Below, piece by piece: positions 26,945 to 40,199 of a DNA stretch of 64,000 bases. The DNA comes from Diphasiastrum complanatum (Eukaryota; Streptophyta; Lycopodiopsida; Lycopodiales; Lycopodiaceae): NCBI GenBank assembly GCA_029204225.1, contig MU832654.1, positions 1 through 64,000 on the forward strand, given 5' to 3'. The translations under genes were made by a program, and so were the position numbers. The notes under the pieces are model-generated. The model had not been told where the DNA came from. It saw only the letters and a program-made list of their open reading frames with translations, and ran no database searches. Positions within the stretch are counted from its first letter, which is position 1. Every line of letters begins with the position of its first letter.

Positions 26945-27213
26945 CATCTTTCCTCATAGTTGCGTTGGGACCATTGCAAATAACTTGGAACCATTTGACA
27001 TCAAATATGAAAAAGCTGAATTGTCTAAATCCAACTATGAGGATGTCATTGATTGTCTCACAATAATCAATTTGAGAAGAGAGTAAAAATTGATTGATGA
27101 CTTTATGTTCCAAGCTATATTATCCTATACATCACATGATATCAAGAAAATATGTAGAAATAGTTAAACATGTGAATGATGTACATAGGTTACATGAAAA
27201 TCGCACCCCCTTG

Positions 27214-27302
<89 letters not shown>

Positions 27303-27655
27303 TTTGTCGTGGCTTTCTCTAAGGGCATCACATAGCCAATCAAGCATCATGTCCTTGGGTAGAAGGGCGAGGTCAAGTGGGTATGGTTGTCTTCTATGGC
27401 CTCTCCTCAAAGTGGCTCGAGTGGTGGTTCTACGAGCATTGGCCGCGTCATATCTCAAAATCCACTTTTTTTATTTATTTGCTATCAAGAATGTAAAACT
27501 TATTCACCTTCTCCCTGAAAGACTCACTCATTCTCTTGATTGATCATTTTCCCTAAGGAACCTCCCCAACAACACGTCAACATCCTTAGTATTTCAGAGA
27601 TGAGGAATCAAAAGATTGTTATGAGCAAGGAAGTCTGTGATATAAACCATGGTTT
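26945..27655 (+). repeat. inverted repeat arm A (pairs with 32265-33110)
   Basis: Contains AAGCTGAATTGTCTAAATCC, ATGTTCCAAGCTATATTATC, a (CT)n tract at 27221-27299 and a right part with CTTATTCACCTTCTCCCTGA. All of these recur in the opposite orientation at 32.3-33.1 kb in the same relative order. Overall similarity is high but with indels. Confidence 0.88.
27221..27299. repeat. (CT)n microsatellite, ~78 bp
   Basis: CT run inside inverted repeat arm A; the matching tract in arm B is (AG)n at 32596-32720. Confidence 0.97.
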
Positions 27656-28254
27656 TTTGCACTAGTCACCCTTCCACCGTGCTACCCTCAAACCTTGCTC
27701 TTTGTCTTACGAAGCCTTTCAATGTTTTCATAAATCTTTCCAAGAAAAACATCCATCAGCTATGGACAGTGCATGTATTGATAATATGGATCAATGAGAG
27801 AATGTCGTAATCACAATACCAATAGTCTAGGATGGACTAAGAATAGGCAATTGACGAAAGTAGATGATGTATCTGCAATGGCCACCTCATCCACCACATT
27901 CACAATGAGATGCATTTGAATGGTGAGAATGGATGTGAGAAAGTGTCTCTCGATCAAACACATTGCTTTGATGGAGCTTTGTCTTGCCACCTCAATGGAT
28001 GCTAGCAAAATCTCCTTGGATGAAATGTATCTTCATAAGAAAAGTAAACAACAATAACATATGCATTAGTTAGATCATCATCTTAAATCATCTCTCTGAA
28101 AAATAATGTATTTTTCATCGAGCATACCTCACCAAACCATCGAGTTTGTAGATTGCACTCCTAAGTTCCTTCATCAAAAACCCTCTTAACACCAAGGGAA
28201 GCACAAATTTCATACACAAAAACAATTTGGTCATTGAGATACATATCTGCCTAT
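27656..28254. other. non-coding stretch
   Basis: Short frames only; nothing recognised. Confidence 0.5.
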
Positions 28255-28903
28255 TGTGAAATATTCAACTAGTTTCATCACATTTTGCAATATTTCCATA
28301 TTTGGCATATTGAGGCCAAAACTTGTTTTAGACTTAGAGGTTGACTTTTCAAAGTTCATTAGTCTAAATTTCATTTGAGTAAACACTTTTTGAAAGTGTG
28401 GGAAAGTTAGAATGCGAGTTTGAGTATATTCAATTTGAATAGTTTGGTACATTGAATCTAGACCCAAAATTAGTAGGGTTAGCATTTTGGTGGGAAAGCC
28501 AAGTGGCCAAATAGGGTTTGGACCTGCTATAAAAGGATGAAACTCGTGGAGAGAGCAATTTTCTCTCTTCTCTATCTCATTTCATGCTTATACATAGTTC
28601 TCTTGGGTTCTACTATCCATTGGTGCACTATCTTGGTGATTGCTTGCAATTCTATGTGTAGAATGATCTATATTTGTTATTTTTTGATCCACACGTGTGA
28701 AATATAGTAGCTTGCTGGTTTTGTACGGACAGCAACAGTACATAATCATTTCATTCAAGTTTGATCAAGTTCTATTGGTGTTTGCATCTCAATTTGTCTG
28801 TAGATGCTGATTTCTCTACATTGGTGAGATTGGTAGTGTATTTCTCTTTCTAACCAAAGATTATTCAAGTAGATTGGATCTTAAGGATCTGAAATCTTTC
28901 ACA
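28255..28903 (+). mobile_element. 5' LTR, 649 bp, plus strand
   Basis: Starts TGTGAAATATTC and ends GAAATCTTTCACA, so TGTGAAA/TTTCACA form the terminal inverted repeat. The tRNA-iMet primer site abuts it directly. A TATAAAAGG box at 28529 lies mid-LTR, as expected. Confidence 0.8.
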
Positions 28904-28915
28904 TGGTATCAGAGC
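28904..28915 (+). other. primer-binding site (tRNA-iMet type)
   Basis: TGGTATCAGAGC immediately after the LTR end at 28903. Confidence 0.92.
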
Positions 28916-29640
28916 TTGTGTTTCAGGTTATGAAGTAGGAAATCAGATCTATCAATGATTTGGTGAAGATATCAAGTCTAGAGCATGCTAGAGAGGATTC
29001 TACATCAAAATCGAGTTTTTTGCTTTTGTAGATTGGATTTTTTGTAGAGTCAAAACACTAAATAGGTCAATATACTTGTTCAATTCCAATTTTTGGATTC
29101 ACATACTGGATTTGGCCGATTTTTGGATCATTGGATCAGCCTAAGTGGTGGCTTATAGATTGCATATCAAATTTTCAGCATTTGCTGTGAAACACTTTCC
29201 TCCAATTGCTTGTTTTCAAAGGCTAGAGGTAACACCTTGGGCAGAAAGTTGCTTGGGTTAGTCTCTCTCCATTCACTTGGAACCCAGATCATCTGTCTCC
29301 ACAGAAATAATGCGGGAGCTACTGCTTCTGCATCTATCTGCATTGTGAATGCCATCAAACAAGCTACCAGAACCAGATTTCTTGAAAAAGAGAGATGTGA
29401 TCAGGCCTATCAATGGGAATGGATCGGGATTGGAGAGGATATGGCTCTCCTAAGTTCGTAGAGGCAATGCTTAGGCGAGTCAGGATGGAGCCAAATGATG
29501 AAATAAATATGAGAAGGCTTCTTGAAATAACGAAATGGTTAGCTTGATGTTGACAGTTTCCAATAAATGTCATATCCACTTTAATTGTGCTTTGTATTCT
29601 TAATCCATGCTCTTTGGTGCTTGATAACTTCTTTCATGAG
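28916..29640 (+). other. truncated interior of the element with the 28255 LTR
   Basis: Leader-like sequence follows the primer site, then an 83-codon frame (29210-29461) without recognisable domains. No gag or pol is seen before opposite-strand gypsy sequence begins, so this element is cut off by deletion or insertion. Confidence 0.5.
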
Positions 29641-29644
29641 TACA

Positions 29645-30190
29645 TCCTTTCAGAAGATCCTTCTTGTGCGATCGACAATCATGCCATGCCTTGCGTCACC
29701 CTTTCTCAATCGCCAATACATGCACATCAAAGTTTATGTAATGCTTCATGGCTCAGTTCTAGAGATTTGAATTCATCAAGATGTTGCATTGTGGCAATCC
29801 TTAATGAAGGTACCAAAAACTCCATTGGCATTACTACATCTTGACCATAAACCAGTTGAAATGGCATGCAATCAGTGCTTCCCTTGTATGTTATTCTGAA
29901 TGCCCACAGAGCAGCATATAACTTGTGCTCCCATCAAATCTGCTAGCTTCAACTATTTTTATTACACAAGAACTTATTGGATGATTTTGCCTGCCCATTA
30001 CCGCGGGGATAATAAGGCGTGCTGAATCCATGGATCACGAAGAATTCCTCCAACAGGACCTTGATGGTCTCATTGATGAAATGACTTCCTCGATCGCTGA
30101 CTATTTCCAACGAGCATCCGAAGGGCACAATGATATTTTCATACAGGAACGTGCTTCATCAACCTCTTCTTTGACCATCATTTTTCTTCA
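29645..30190 (-). pseudogene. Ty3/gypsy integrase remnant
   Basis: On the minus strand one frame reads 'GCSLEIVSDRGSHFINETIK' followed by 'EEFFVIHGFSTPYYPRGNGQ'. This is the second catalytic Asp region and the run toward the catalytic Glu of the gypsy integrase core. The Glu of the usual Q-A-E-x-x-N motif is replaced: here it reads GQAKSSNK. After a stop and a frame change come 'HKLYAALWAFRITYKGS' and 'PFQLVYGQDVVMPMEF', the conserved region after the core. RT and RNase H are not found adjacent (above 30.2 kb). Catalytically dead. Confidence 0.9.
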
Positions 30191-30229
30191 TGGGAACAAG
30201 GATTATAATATGAAGCTAGCAAAATGGAT

Positions 30230-31823
30230 TCAATTCGACAGCTTTGGATTTGTAATGAGGAAATAATTTTTTTTGGCGGGAATTTTAATAACGGGGGCGA
30301 CAGAGGTAGTATTAGTAGTGTTGGTAGTGGTGGTAGTGGTAGGAGTGGAAGTTAGTGGCGAGACTTGTGCAACTTCTTCAGACACTTTCTCCACCTCCTC
30401 CTCCACAATGTTGCCTTCATCAAAGTATTCAAGAGCATCTACATCAATGAAACCATCTTGTTTCAGAGAAGAGGGGTCTTCTTCCTTATTCTCGGCCTTC
30501 AGAATCAACTGCAAGTTTGTCCTCAGCAAGTGTGGTGCCATCCACTTTCCTTTCTTCCTCCCTTGAAACTGTTGTTTGTGGTTGTTGTTGGATTGCTATC
30601 ACAGAAACAATTTCCTGTTGTACTAGAGGGGGTGATGTCATCATTTGTATGGACCTTGTTGGTGATTGGGACATGGACCACCAACCGGCAGGTGATTTCA
30701 CTTGTGGTAACTGTTTCTGTTGAGTATCCATCAATTGTAGCTATTGTGAGGAGGTGGCAGGTGATGTCCTTATGGACCTAGCTTGTCTTGTTTGCAATCT
30801 ACCTTTCTCTTCATCATCATTGTCCTCTCACTTCTGCTAGAGGGCACAACTTTGTAACCAGCCATGCATATTTTCTTTCTAGGTACCAATGTTGTTGTCT
30901 TTGACGGTGGGCTGTCTGATTTGGTCTTTGATTCAAAAGCTTGTTCACTTTTGGTGACCTTCCTTCTTTGCTTATCGTCGCTTGTGTGGTGTCAGTAGGA
31001 CCAGATGTTTGTGGAGAAGATCTCTCCTGACGCTTCTTTGTCCTTAACTCTTGTGATGCAGTAGAAACTTGTCGTGAAGGTGTACCTGATGGAGAGGTTG
31101 TGGCGGCTATGTATCCTCGGCTAGTAGCAGCATCCCGTGGGGTCAACATATTCTTTAAGTTCAGGTGGATTTGACTCTTTTCTATATCAAAGAATATGTA
31201 GCCCAAAGTTGTTATCGGGGCTCTTTTCTTCAAGGCACTTATCAAACTTCTAGAGATGATGTCGGCCCAGTTGTACATATTTTATTGGCCCTCGTATGAC
31301 TCACCCAACATGGAAAATATTTGCAGAGGAATTATAATTAAGTGTGCTCTCCTTCTGTGTGTATACTTAGTGATATAGGCATATGTATCTGCCAATTCTT
31401 TGCAGGTGATGGCCTCCAGTAGAATGCCATCCTTGTTTTTCCATTTATCTACGTATCCAAGAACTTGGCATAAGACTGCTGTAATATGTCTGTCAAATTT
31501 TTGGGCTTCTCCTTAAGTCCACTAGGAAATCCAAAGGCGTTAAGGTTGCTACCCACTGAATATACAAATAGCTGAAAGTTTGGCATGCCGATTCGGAAGG
31601 TCAACTGCTTGTTATTGAAGTTCTCATAAGCCTAGAACATGAAATATAGGCTTTGATGTCCTTTCCACTTGGGAATGTCGAAACCCAGCTCTTGGACTAG
31701 TGTCTTGGCCTGTGTGTACCACAGGAGCATGGTATCATCTTCACATTTGGGGAGATTCAGTGTCTTTGACATGTCTAGTAGCCCTTCATTGTGATTAGAA
31801 TCTGATTCGGCCATTTTTTGCAA
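30230..31823 (-). pseudogene. degenerate hypothetical protein gene, function unknown
   Basis: A chain of minus-strand frames: 31823-31632 (MQKMAESDSNHNEGLLDMS...), then other frames with 'NFQLFVYSVGSNLNAFGFP' near 31560, 31278-30817 with 'MYNWADIISRSLISALKK', 30734-30486, and 30541-30230, an acidic then Thr-rich tail. The pieces read as one protein of roughly 500 aa broken by stops and frameshifts: a globular N-terminal half and a Ser/Thr/Pro/Gln-rich C-terminal half. I do not recognise the family. Lying next to a gypsy integrase on the same strand, it may be an extra ORF of that retroelement or a captured host gene. Confidence 0.4.
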
Positions 31824-32264
31824 TTTCTAGTTTTTTTCTGTTAACAGTATCAAATGTAACTCTCCAACAAGGTCGGATATGCCTGCAAAATGTACATATT
31901 AATAGACACAGAAAGAATGTATAAAATACAACACATTACTAGGAACAAGAAATATGCAACATAGGAAAACACAACACTAATACCAGAGCCCTTCTTGTTG
32001 CTGTAGGAAACATAATTGTATAATCTGTATAAAAACGATGTAGTATGAGAACGTGTATCACTGCACCCAAACACAAGAACAAACTTGATCATATCTAGCA
32101 GAGGAGTGCGGTGTGTTGTGCATGGCTAGCCTAATGCATGCAAATGTTGAGGTGGCAATCCAGGACCCACGCATGCAACAAGCCTCTTTATGGATGCTCA
32201 TAAAGCCAACACGACTTCCAAACCAGGTGGCATTTACATTTCCAAGAGAACCATTGGCTAGAGT
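31824..32264. other. non-coding stretch
   Basis: Nothing recognised on either strand. Confidence 0.5.
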
Positions 32265-33110
<846 letters not shown>

Positions 33111-33142
33111 TTCGAATATGTGATTCAATTGTTCAAAGGCCT

Positions 33143-33690
33143 GGTAGTAGTATCACAGATAGCCACATCGGTCGGTGCATAATCTTTGAGTGCATCGATG
33201 CAACAACTGCGGCTTGGTAGTAGTGTCTCCGACATCAGTCAGTGTCATATCATCTTTGAGTATGTCACTTTAACAGATGAGTTGTAGGGTGGAAAAGATC
33301 TCGTAGTAGTGTCACATGCACCATTATTTTGCCCTCGTGAGCCTTGGCTTCAACTAGAGTGACACAATTAGCAGGCCTAGGACTTAGTATACTGATCGTC
33401 GGCGATCAACAAATTGTGAGCCTTCAATAAGATTCAATCGTTCAAAGGATTCTCTCATCTAAGCTTTTCCTAAACCCTAAATTCAAATGGACAATAGTTT
33501 CTCCATTAATTAAGCTCGTCCTTCGCTGACACTAAGCTTCTTCTATTGATTCAATCGTTCAAAAGCCTGGTAGTAGTGTCACAGACAACAACATCAGTTA
33601 GTGCACATCATCTTTCAGTGCATCGTTGTAGCAACTGAGGTGCAGGGTGAAAAAGGCTCGGTAGTAGTGTCACATGCAACAACATCAGCT
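33143..33690 (+). repeat. imperfect local repeats around GGTAGTAGTGTCACA
   Basis: The phrase (G/C)GTAGTAGT(G/A)TC begins at 33143, 33216, 33302, 33569 and 33660, each followed by variants of ACAACATCAGT and CATCTTTGAGTGCATCG. Units are irregular (about 73-270 bases apart), so the array is old. Confidence 0.75.
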
Positions 33691-34440
33691 GAAAGAAATT
33701 GTCATCATTGATTTTTTGTTGTCATCGAAGGTTTGGGTGGCTTTGTAGTTCAGGCCTTCAACAAGCCTCAACCTATTGATCATTGGCAATCAGCGGGCTG
33801 AGGCCCCAATAGTGGTGATTGCCTTCCTTGAATGTGTAGTCGTTTATAGAAAAGTGAAGCTAAAGGACAATGAGTATTCGAAGTATAGAGCTATGACCCA
33901 CCCACATGCTCATCACTAGCCTTCTTACACAAGTTTTCTAGTACCGTCTGTGTCATACGATCTGTCTCCAAAGATTCATTGAAACCTCTAACTGATTCTA
34001 AATGTTTCAGTGTCATTTCCAAGTACCATACAGGGGTGACCTTTGATGGTGGTATGCTCCATAAAGCTCCATCTTCAATCCAGAAAGCGAGAAATTTCTT
34101 GGATTATCTACCTTGATAAATTCTTCCATGTGTCTTTTATATTAACTATTTTCTAATACTACTGAAGCTTTCTAACATTCTATCATATGCATAATTTCTA
34201 CTATCCAATAGTCTTCTACCTTCATACCTTTTTCTGTCATCATAGGTCCTTTGATCATCGACACTCTCTACAACAAGATGTGCGATTTCTAGCATTTTTT
34301 TGAAAGATAGAATCGAAAAAGAGGCCTGGGAGAAGCAGAAAGCTCAAGCATTGGGTATGTAGGCTAGCCTTGGCATAAGCGTTGAAAAATTAATTTAAAT
34401 GTGTTTTTAAAATACTCATAAGGACGGATATAAGGAGGCC
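33691..34440. other. non-coding stretch
   Basis: No recognisable gene, RNA or element. Confidence 0.5.
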
Positions 34441-34463
34441 AAGGACATTTCAAAAATCCTAGG

Positions 34464-34540
34464 AGAGTTATAAGGAGGATTATAAGAAGAGTTATAAGGA
34501 GGGTTATAAGAAAAGTTATAAGGAGGGTTATAAGGAGGCC
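34464..34540 (+). repeat. GTTATAAGGAGG minisatellite
   Basis: Five or more variants of the 12-16 base motif (A)GTTATAAG(G/A)AGG in succession. A larger phrase, AAGGAGGCCA(A/G)GGACATTTC, flanks the array on both sides (34434 and 34535). Confidence 0.8.
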
Positions 34541-34559
34541 AGGGACATTTCAAAATACT

Positions 34560-36393
34560 CTGCTAACCAAGGGTAATATCGAATTGATGAAAAAAAAAAA
34601 AGCCCTTTGATATAAGCCTTGAAATGTTATAGAATGAAAATGGATGGTATTTTTGAAAATTGTTGTTTATCAATACATTGAATTTCATTTTCTATCAACT
34701 TTAGGGGCCATAGACACAAGTGAAAATAGAAAATTATGTATCACGACAATATCATGATCACAATTTGTGTACTCACATGCATCAACTTTTTTTTTTTATG
34801 TCGACTAATCAAATAATAACGTACAATTACATTCAGTAGCAATGTGATTAATATTACAATAACTTGCAATACATCGTATTGTCTCACTTATTCATTTGCT
34901 AATTTTTCATTATCATTTCTCGTATCATCATGCGAGAAATCCACCAAACCAAACGAGTTTGTCTCTAGTTCTACCCAGCTATCTCCTATAGCTTTGTTAT
35001 TAATAAATTGATCTTCACAGGCTGATGTGATGGTGATGATGAGAACGATTGAGAAGCTGTGTCGTGCAATGTCAATCCATTCGATGATGATGGATCATGC
35101 TCAATCATTTGCTTGTGAAACATGCACATCCTCTAAAATGTGTCATCGAGCTCATCATCACGATCTTGTTCAGATACATCAGTTGGCAGTGCCATGTCTT
35201 CCATGACATCTCTATCCTCAAAATTTCTTTTACTTCGAGGAGTGACTTGAATCACATACCACCATCTGGGATCTGAATGGTCAAGGTAAAAGACCATCTA
35301 TAATTGATTAATGTTACCATAAACATTGACTCGTAAATAGTATCTATGTTACAATTTCTTGAGTAAAAACACAATATACAATTTCTGTATACTGAAAATG
35401 TCTACTTGTTTGTGCCACATGCAAATGAGTCATGGTCTTGGATTCTAGGAAGCATTCCATATCTCTCTGTCCATTTGGATTTAGGGTTTAAAAGACTTAG
35501 ACAAGGGAGGTCTGGAAAACAAAATTGCTCATAGCTCAATCTCTGAATGATTGAATCTTACTGAGGCCTCAGCTTACTGATTATCGGCGACATTAGAGGA
35601 GCTACAAACTCCAAAAGGGCCGTCTAAGGAATGCCACGTAGGATTTAAAAAGTCACCAAATTTTGTAATTTTGATTTAATTTCTGATCCAGTTTAGCTTA
35701 ACCTTACCAATAATGTGTAATCACACAAGAGACTAATATGACGCATGCAATTGGGACTTCAAGAACCTATGACGCTCATTAACTAACTTTTCAAATTTGA
35801 AAATGAGATTGTATCTCTTGTTTTAACTAGCAAGAGAAAAAATATAGTATCTTAGTACGCCATGTAAGAAGAAGAAAATCTTATAACTTACATTGTCATA
35901 TGGGTTTAGTTGATTTTTTCTCATCTGTCTGTTGATATTTGTTGAGATGTCTATATTTTATCTACATATTGTTCTCCCTACCGAGAATGCTTCGATATCT
36001 ACAAGCAGTAAAATGATCCATAGTTTTTTCACTTGAGATTATGGCTCACAAATTCGACAAAAAAAAACTACGATTTGTGGGTTGACAAAAGTTTGAATCC
36101 ATTGGATCCGAGCTCGATGCAATATCCACGATTTGAATCAATAACATAATGTTTTTTGTAAAGGAAAAAATGGTTTACTAGGTTATTGTGAATGATTGAG
36201 GACTTACAGTGTTGCAATCTCGCTGCAAAAAATCCAAAGCTTAGAGTGTATGTTGAATGGTTTGCTTGCTGACTATAGATAAAAAAGAGACCATATTCTT
36301 ACAAACAAAAGAAGATAATGCACATTTGCATAATGTTATATTAAAATCAAACAAAAGCATTGATAAACTACAACAAGTTTTCCAAACATTACG
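34560..36393. other. non-coding stretch containing repeat copy 2
   Basis: AT-rich with no recognised gene. The only feature noted is the direct-repeat copy at 35248-35402. Confidence 0.5.
35248..35402 (+). repeat. dispersed direct repeat, copy 2 (pairs with 26605-26770)
   Basis: Same orientation as the 26.6 kb copy. The two copies bracket the inverted-repeat pair and the nested retroelements. Confidence 0.8.
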
Positions 36394-36955
36394 TGTCATG
36401 TGCCAACCTTAGCATGCAAACATCTATTTCATTCATTAAACATCAATTTACAATGGAAATGCAAGAAATCAAGAAACTAGTCAAAAATCAAGAAGGTAGC
36501 TAAAAGTAGCAGAACTTCACCAAATTAGACAAAGTAAGGTATCTTTATTCATGATTATTGATCATTCACAAGATAGGGGCCTGATTCTAGAGCATGATCA
36601 TAGTTTTCATGTGATTTTAGGCACATGAACCACTTTCTTCATCAAGAAAGCTCTCCAAGAGAAGCTCCAAGATCTCTTAAAACTCAAAATTACAAAATGA
36701 ACAATAGCCTCCAAATTTAGCACAACCTCAGCTATTTATAGTGGTCATTTGTGCCTCTACTATAAGTTTGGACCTTATTTGGCTAATTTGGGCCTTACAA
36801 CCATTATTACAAGTTTGTTGTTCACAAATATAGTGAGGTTGTTCGAGCCACCTTATTAACTATCCTAATGACTAATTCTAGTCTACTTTATTTCCATGGC
36901 CATATTTGGCAATTCATTAGTAAGCTCATGGGCTAATTACATGCAGCACATGACA
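36394..36955 (-). mobile_element. 3' LTR, 562 bp, minus strand
   Basis: Read on the minus strand it starts TGTCATGTGCTGC at 36955 and ends GGCACATGACA at 36394: a 10 bp terminal inverted repeat TGTCATGTGC/GCACATGACA. A polypurine tract (AGTAGGGGGAG on the minus strand) precedes it at 36956-36966. CTATAAATAG near 36735 and AATAAAG near 36545 give the expected promoter and poly(A) order. Confidence 0.88.
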
Positions 36956-36959
36956 CTCC

Positions 36960-39634
36960 CCCTACTTTAAGCATTTTTGCCCTAAAAAATGAAGACCATG
37001 TAGTCCTTTGTTGAGTGCCATGTCTCATGAATCCTTTGGCGGTAGTCGAGAAGTATTAGGCCACCTTGAATAAGAAAAATCTTTTCTTGTATTATTCTTG
37101 TCAGTAACCATCTACCATTTAAATTTTGTTGCCTCAGGTTCAACTGCCAGCTTATTGTTGTAGAACAAAGTTGCAACGAGTTTTCTTCATAGAGAACCTT
37201 TGATCTACAACTGATCCCATAGAATTAATAAAATCACTGAAGAAGAGATTGATGAAACACAGGAAAGCTTCAAGTTGCATTAGTTTTGTATGGTTTGATA
37301 GGATCCAAGCAACAAGACATTCAATAGTCTTCTTCGTTAGTATCTTCTTTGATTGGATAGGCTATCCAATTCCAAATGCGTCTTTTCTTGTCCTTGCATC
37401 CGGTTTTGTTGCCTTGTGCATTGCTCCTTGATGTAGGATCACAATATTCTTTTGTGACTCCAAAGCGTTGATTAAAGCAATGATTTCATCCAAGTTATCT
37501 GATTGAGCATTGGAGTTCCGTCTTGTTGAATCATTCTGAGCAAGATTGGTGGCGTTATCTCGCTGAAGATAGATGACCATGGATCCATTGATATCCTCTG
37601 TGAGTGAAGCGATGGGTATAGCTCCTGATAGATCAAAATAGTAATGCTCCAAATCAAATGATTCATTTTTCAAATTTGGCCACATTCCATTTGTTTCCAA
37701 TTCATCATTCTGTTCCAAGAGAGCATCATTATATTGGAATATGAACAGCTCATATTTGTTCTGTTGTAAGCAATGATGATCCTTAGTTTGATCTCCAAAG
37801 ATAAATTTGTCATATATACAATGTTGTAAGCAGTGATTATCTTCAGTTCGATCCCCAAAAATAAATTTGTCATATACACAATAGAAATATTAATCTCAAA
37901 AGCTCTCGAGTCAACAATATTGGAAGATAATTTAGAATCCATCTGTTGTTGATGTTGAGACATGATTGGATGTTCAAGAGACGTATTTTGCAATGCCTTG
38001 ATTCCTTTCGATCCTTCATCCATTGAAGAATTTCTCTTTGAAATACTTTCATTCAAACCAGCACCTTGATGAGCTTGGAATTGACATATTGATAGTTCTG
38101 GAGAGTTTTGCTGATGGAGAGTTGAACACATTGGTGTAGGAATTTCTTCTTGCTGACACTCCAATTTGATCTGTAGTTGCATCTTTTGTTGTCTTATCCT
38201 TAGATCTTGAATTAATGCCTTTTGCATTACATCGATCAATGTTGGATTCGCTCAAAGTACTTTATCCAAATGTTGACGAATGTGATCTTGAAGACCATGT
38301 AGATAGTGTTGGATAGATAACTCTTCATCAAGACACCTCTGTTTAGATGATACCAAACAAAATTATATGCCTTTACAGAACCAGTTTGTTCTAGCATATA
38401 CCAAGAGTCCATATAATAATCTATAAATATTTCTGCCAAAACTCTTTGAAATCGTCCCATGACTTCAGTGCATACTCTGGATGATGTAATACTCTTTGCC
38501 ACCAATCATAGGCTTTTCCTCAAAAGTAGGATACTGCTATGGTAATTCTGCCCTGATCAGAGATAGAATATAGTCGCAGATTCTCTTCAACAATAGATAA
38601 CCAGTCATCAATATGTAATGAACTCATTTCTCTCTCAAAGGTTGCTATGTTCTCAAAAGGAACATCATCAGGATTTCGCTGAATATTGATTTGTTGATGT
38701 TGATTTGCCTCTGACGAACTGCTCTCACCATTGTAACAGGAACTAGGAATGGTCACTATGCTCCCATAACTGGTATTGTCTCTTGTCTGTAACCCAGTAA
38801 TTCCCACATTTGGTTTCACAGCCATAGAGGAAGCATATTCTGTTTGCATGGATGTACTGTTGAATGCCATTGTACAAAGAGAAGATTGGTATTCAGAATT
38901 ATCTTCTTCAACTTCGTATTGTTTGGAACCAGCTTCGTAATCATCATTGTAGTCTCCATCATCACTGATGTAGTGATTGGGATGCACTTATGTCTCTTGA
39001 GGATATTTTCCTCTGTTGTATGTGTTGTGATCAATAGGATCTTCTTCATTGTAATCACAACTTCCAGGGATATCATTTGATTGACCTATAGGCTCATATT
39101 GGTCCATATGTTGCCATTCAGAGTGATTATGACCCTCATAATCAACAATGTTATACTCGGTTTCATATTGGCCATTATTATATTCGTCTGCATCACCAGG
39201 CTAATATTCTTGATCATCTGGTTGACAATTATGATCCACATCGGAATATTGTTCATGCTCGTTCGTATCATCACATTGTTGATGATCATCTTGCTGACAA
39301 TTGCTACCATCATCACATTGCAAATCATCCTGTTGACAATCGTCACCATCATCACATTCCTCTTCATCTTGTTGACAATCATCACCACCATCGTCATACC
39401 AGTCACTTTAATTATCATACTCATAATCATTTCCATCCCATTGATCTTCGTAGTTGGAATATATTCATTATCAGTGTCCATGGTATAGTGGCAGATAGTA
39501 TGTGGCTTATGGGTCCACAAATCTGAATGAAGTGAGAAGAATTTGGGACAATTGTAAATTTCACTCGTGAAATCACAAATTTGTCTTTCTCCCCCGTCCC
39601 AAAATTCTGAGTCCTTGAAGAATGTAACTTTCAA
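36960..39634 (-). mobile_element. minus-strand LTR element with gag only, frame-broken
   Basis: Minus-strand frames between about 39.5 kb and the LTR at 36955. The N-terminal part carries acidic tandem repeats of the type 'DDGDDCQQDE' (about 39430-39220, several copies). The 38987-38520 frame contains 'EREMSSLHIDDWLSIVEENL', continuing in another frame as 'KAYDWWQRVLHHPECALKSW'. This is the retrotransposon gag (capsid) signature with the conserved WW. Further frames to 37.0 kb are Gln/Asn-rich. No protease, RT or integrase is found, so pol is missing although the 3' LTR is adjacent: a gag-only, non-autonomous or internally deleted element. No clear 5' LTR was found above 39.6 kb; a possible decayed primer site (GTGGTAT on the minus strand) lies near 39705. 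Confidence 0.75.
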
Positions 39635-39639
39635 GATTT

Positions 39640-40199
39640 AGAGAACACCAATAACTTTTGGCAAAATGTCAACTTTGTTTCATTGATTTGTTTTGTCTTT
39701 TATACCACTGCTATCATGTCAAACTCGACGTAATGATCACTTTTGTTTTTTTATTGCATTGAAATCCGAGGTCGGACGAAGAAGATATGACAGCTCAAAG
39801 AACTAAAATGTAAAATGCGAATAACTCAAGAAAAAAGGGGTTCTTTAAAAAAAAAAAACAAGTGTAATGATGATGAGAACTTTGGTCTCTATACTCAACA
39901 CAATGAACTGAGCAATTTCCGTTTTTTACATCACTGAATTCCGACGTCAAACGCAAAAGTTAAGGCTACACGAAGACGGGGGAATTACAAACTTAGAAAG
40001 GGGCCTTTACTTTTAAAACATTTGGTTTCCATGAAACATTGGACGTCAAAGAAATGAAAACCGTAAACAATCTTAGAATTTGATGGTATTTTTTTTTCAT
40101 TTTCTTTCGGTTGTTGGGAGGAACCTCTCATGTGCTCGAATTAAACACGGATCGTTAAAAAAAAAAAATTGGACAGAATCGCAAAGAATATATTTTTTT
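39640..40199. other. non-coding stretch
   Basis: A-rich and T-rich runs; no gene seen. Confidence 0.5.

Noticed and set aside
39086-39488. Hydrophobic Ile-rich ORFs at 39.1-39.5 kb as membrane proteins
   Set aside because: They are shadows of the acidic gag repeats on the minus strand.
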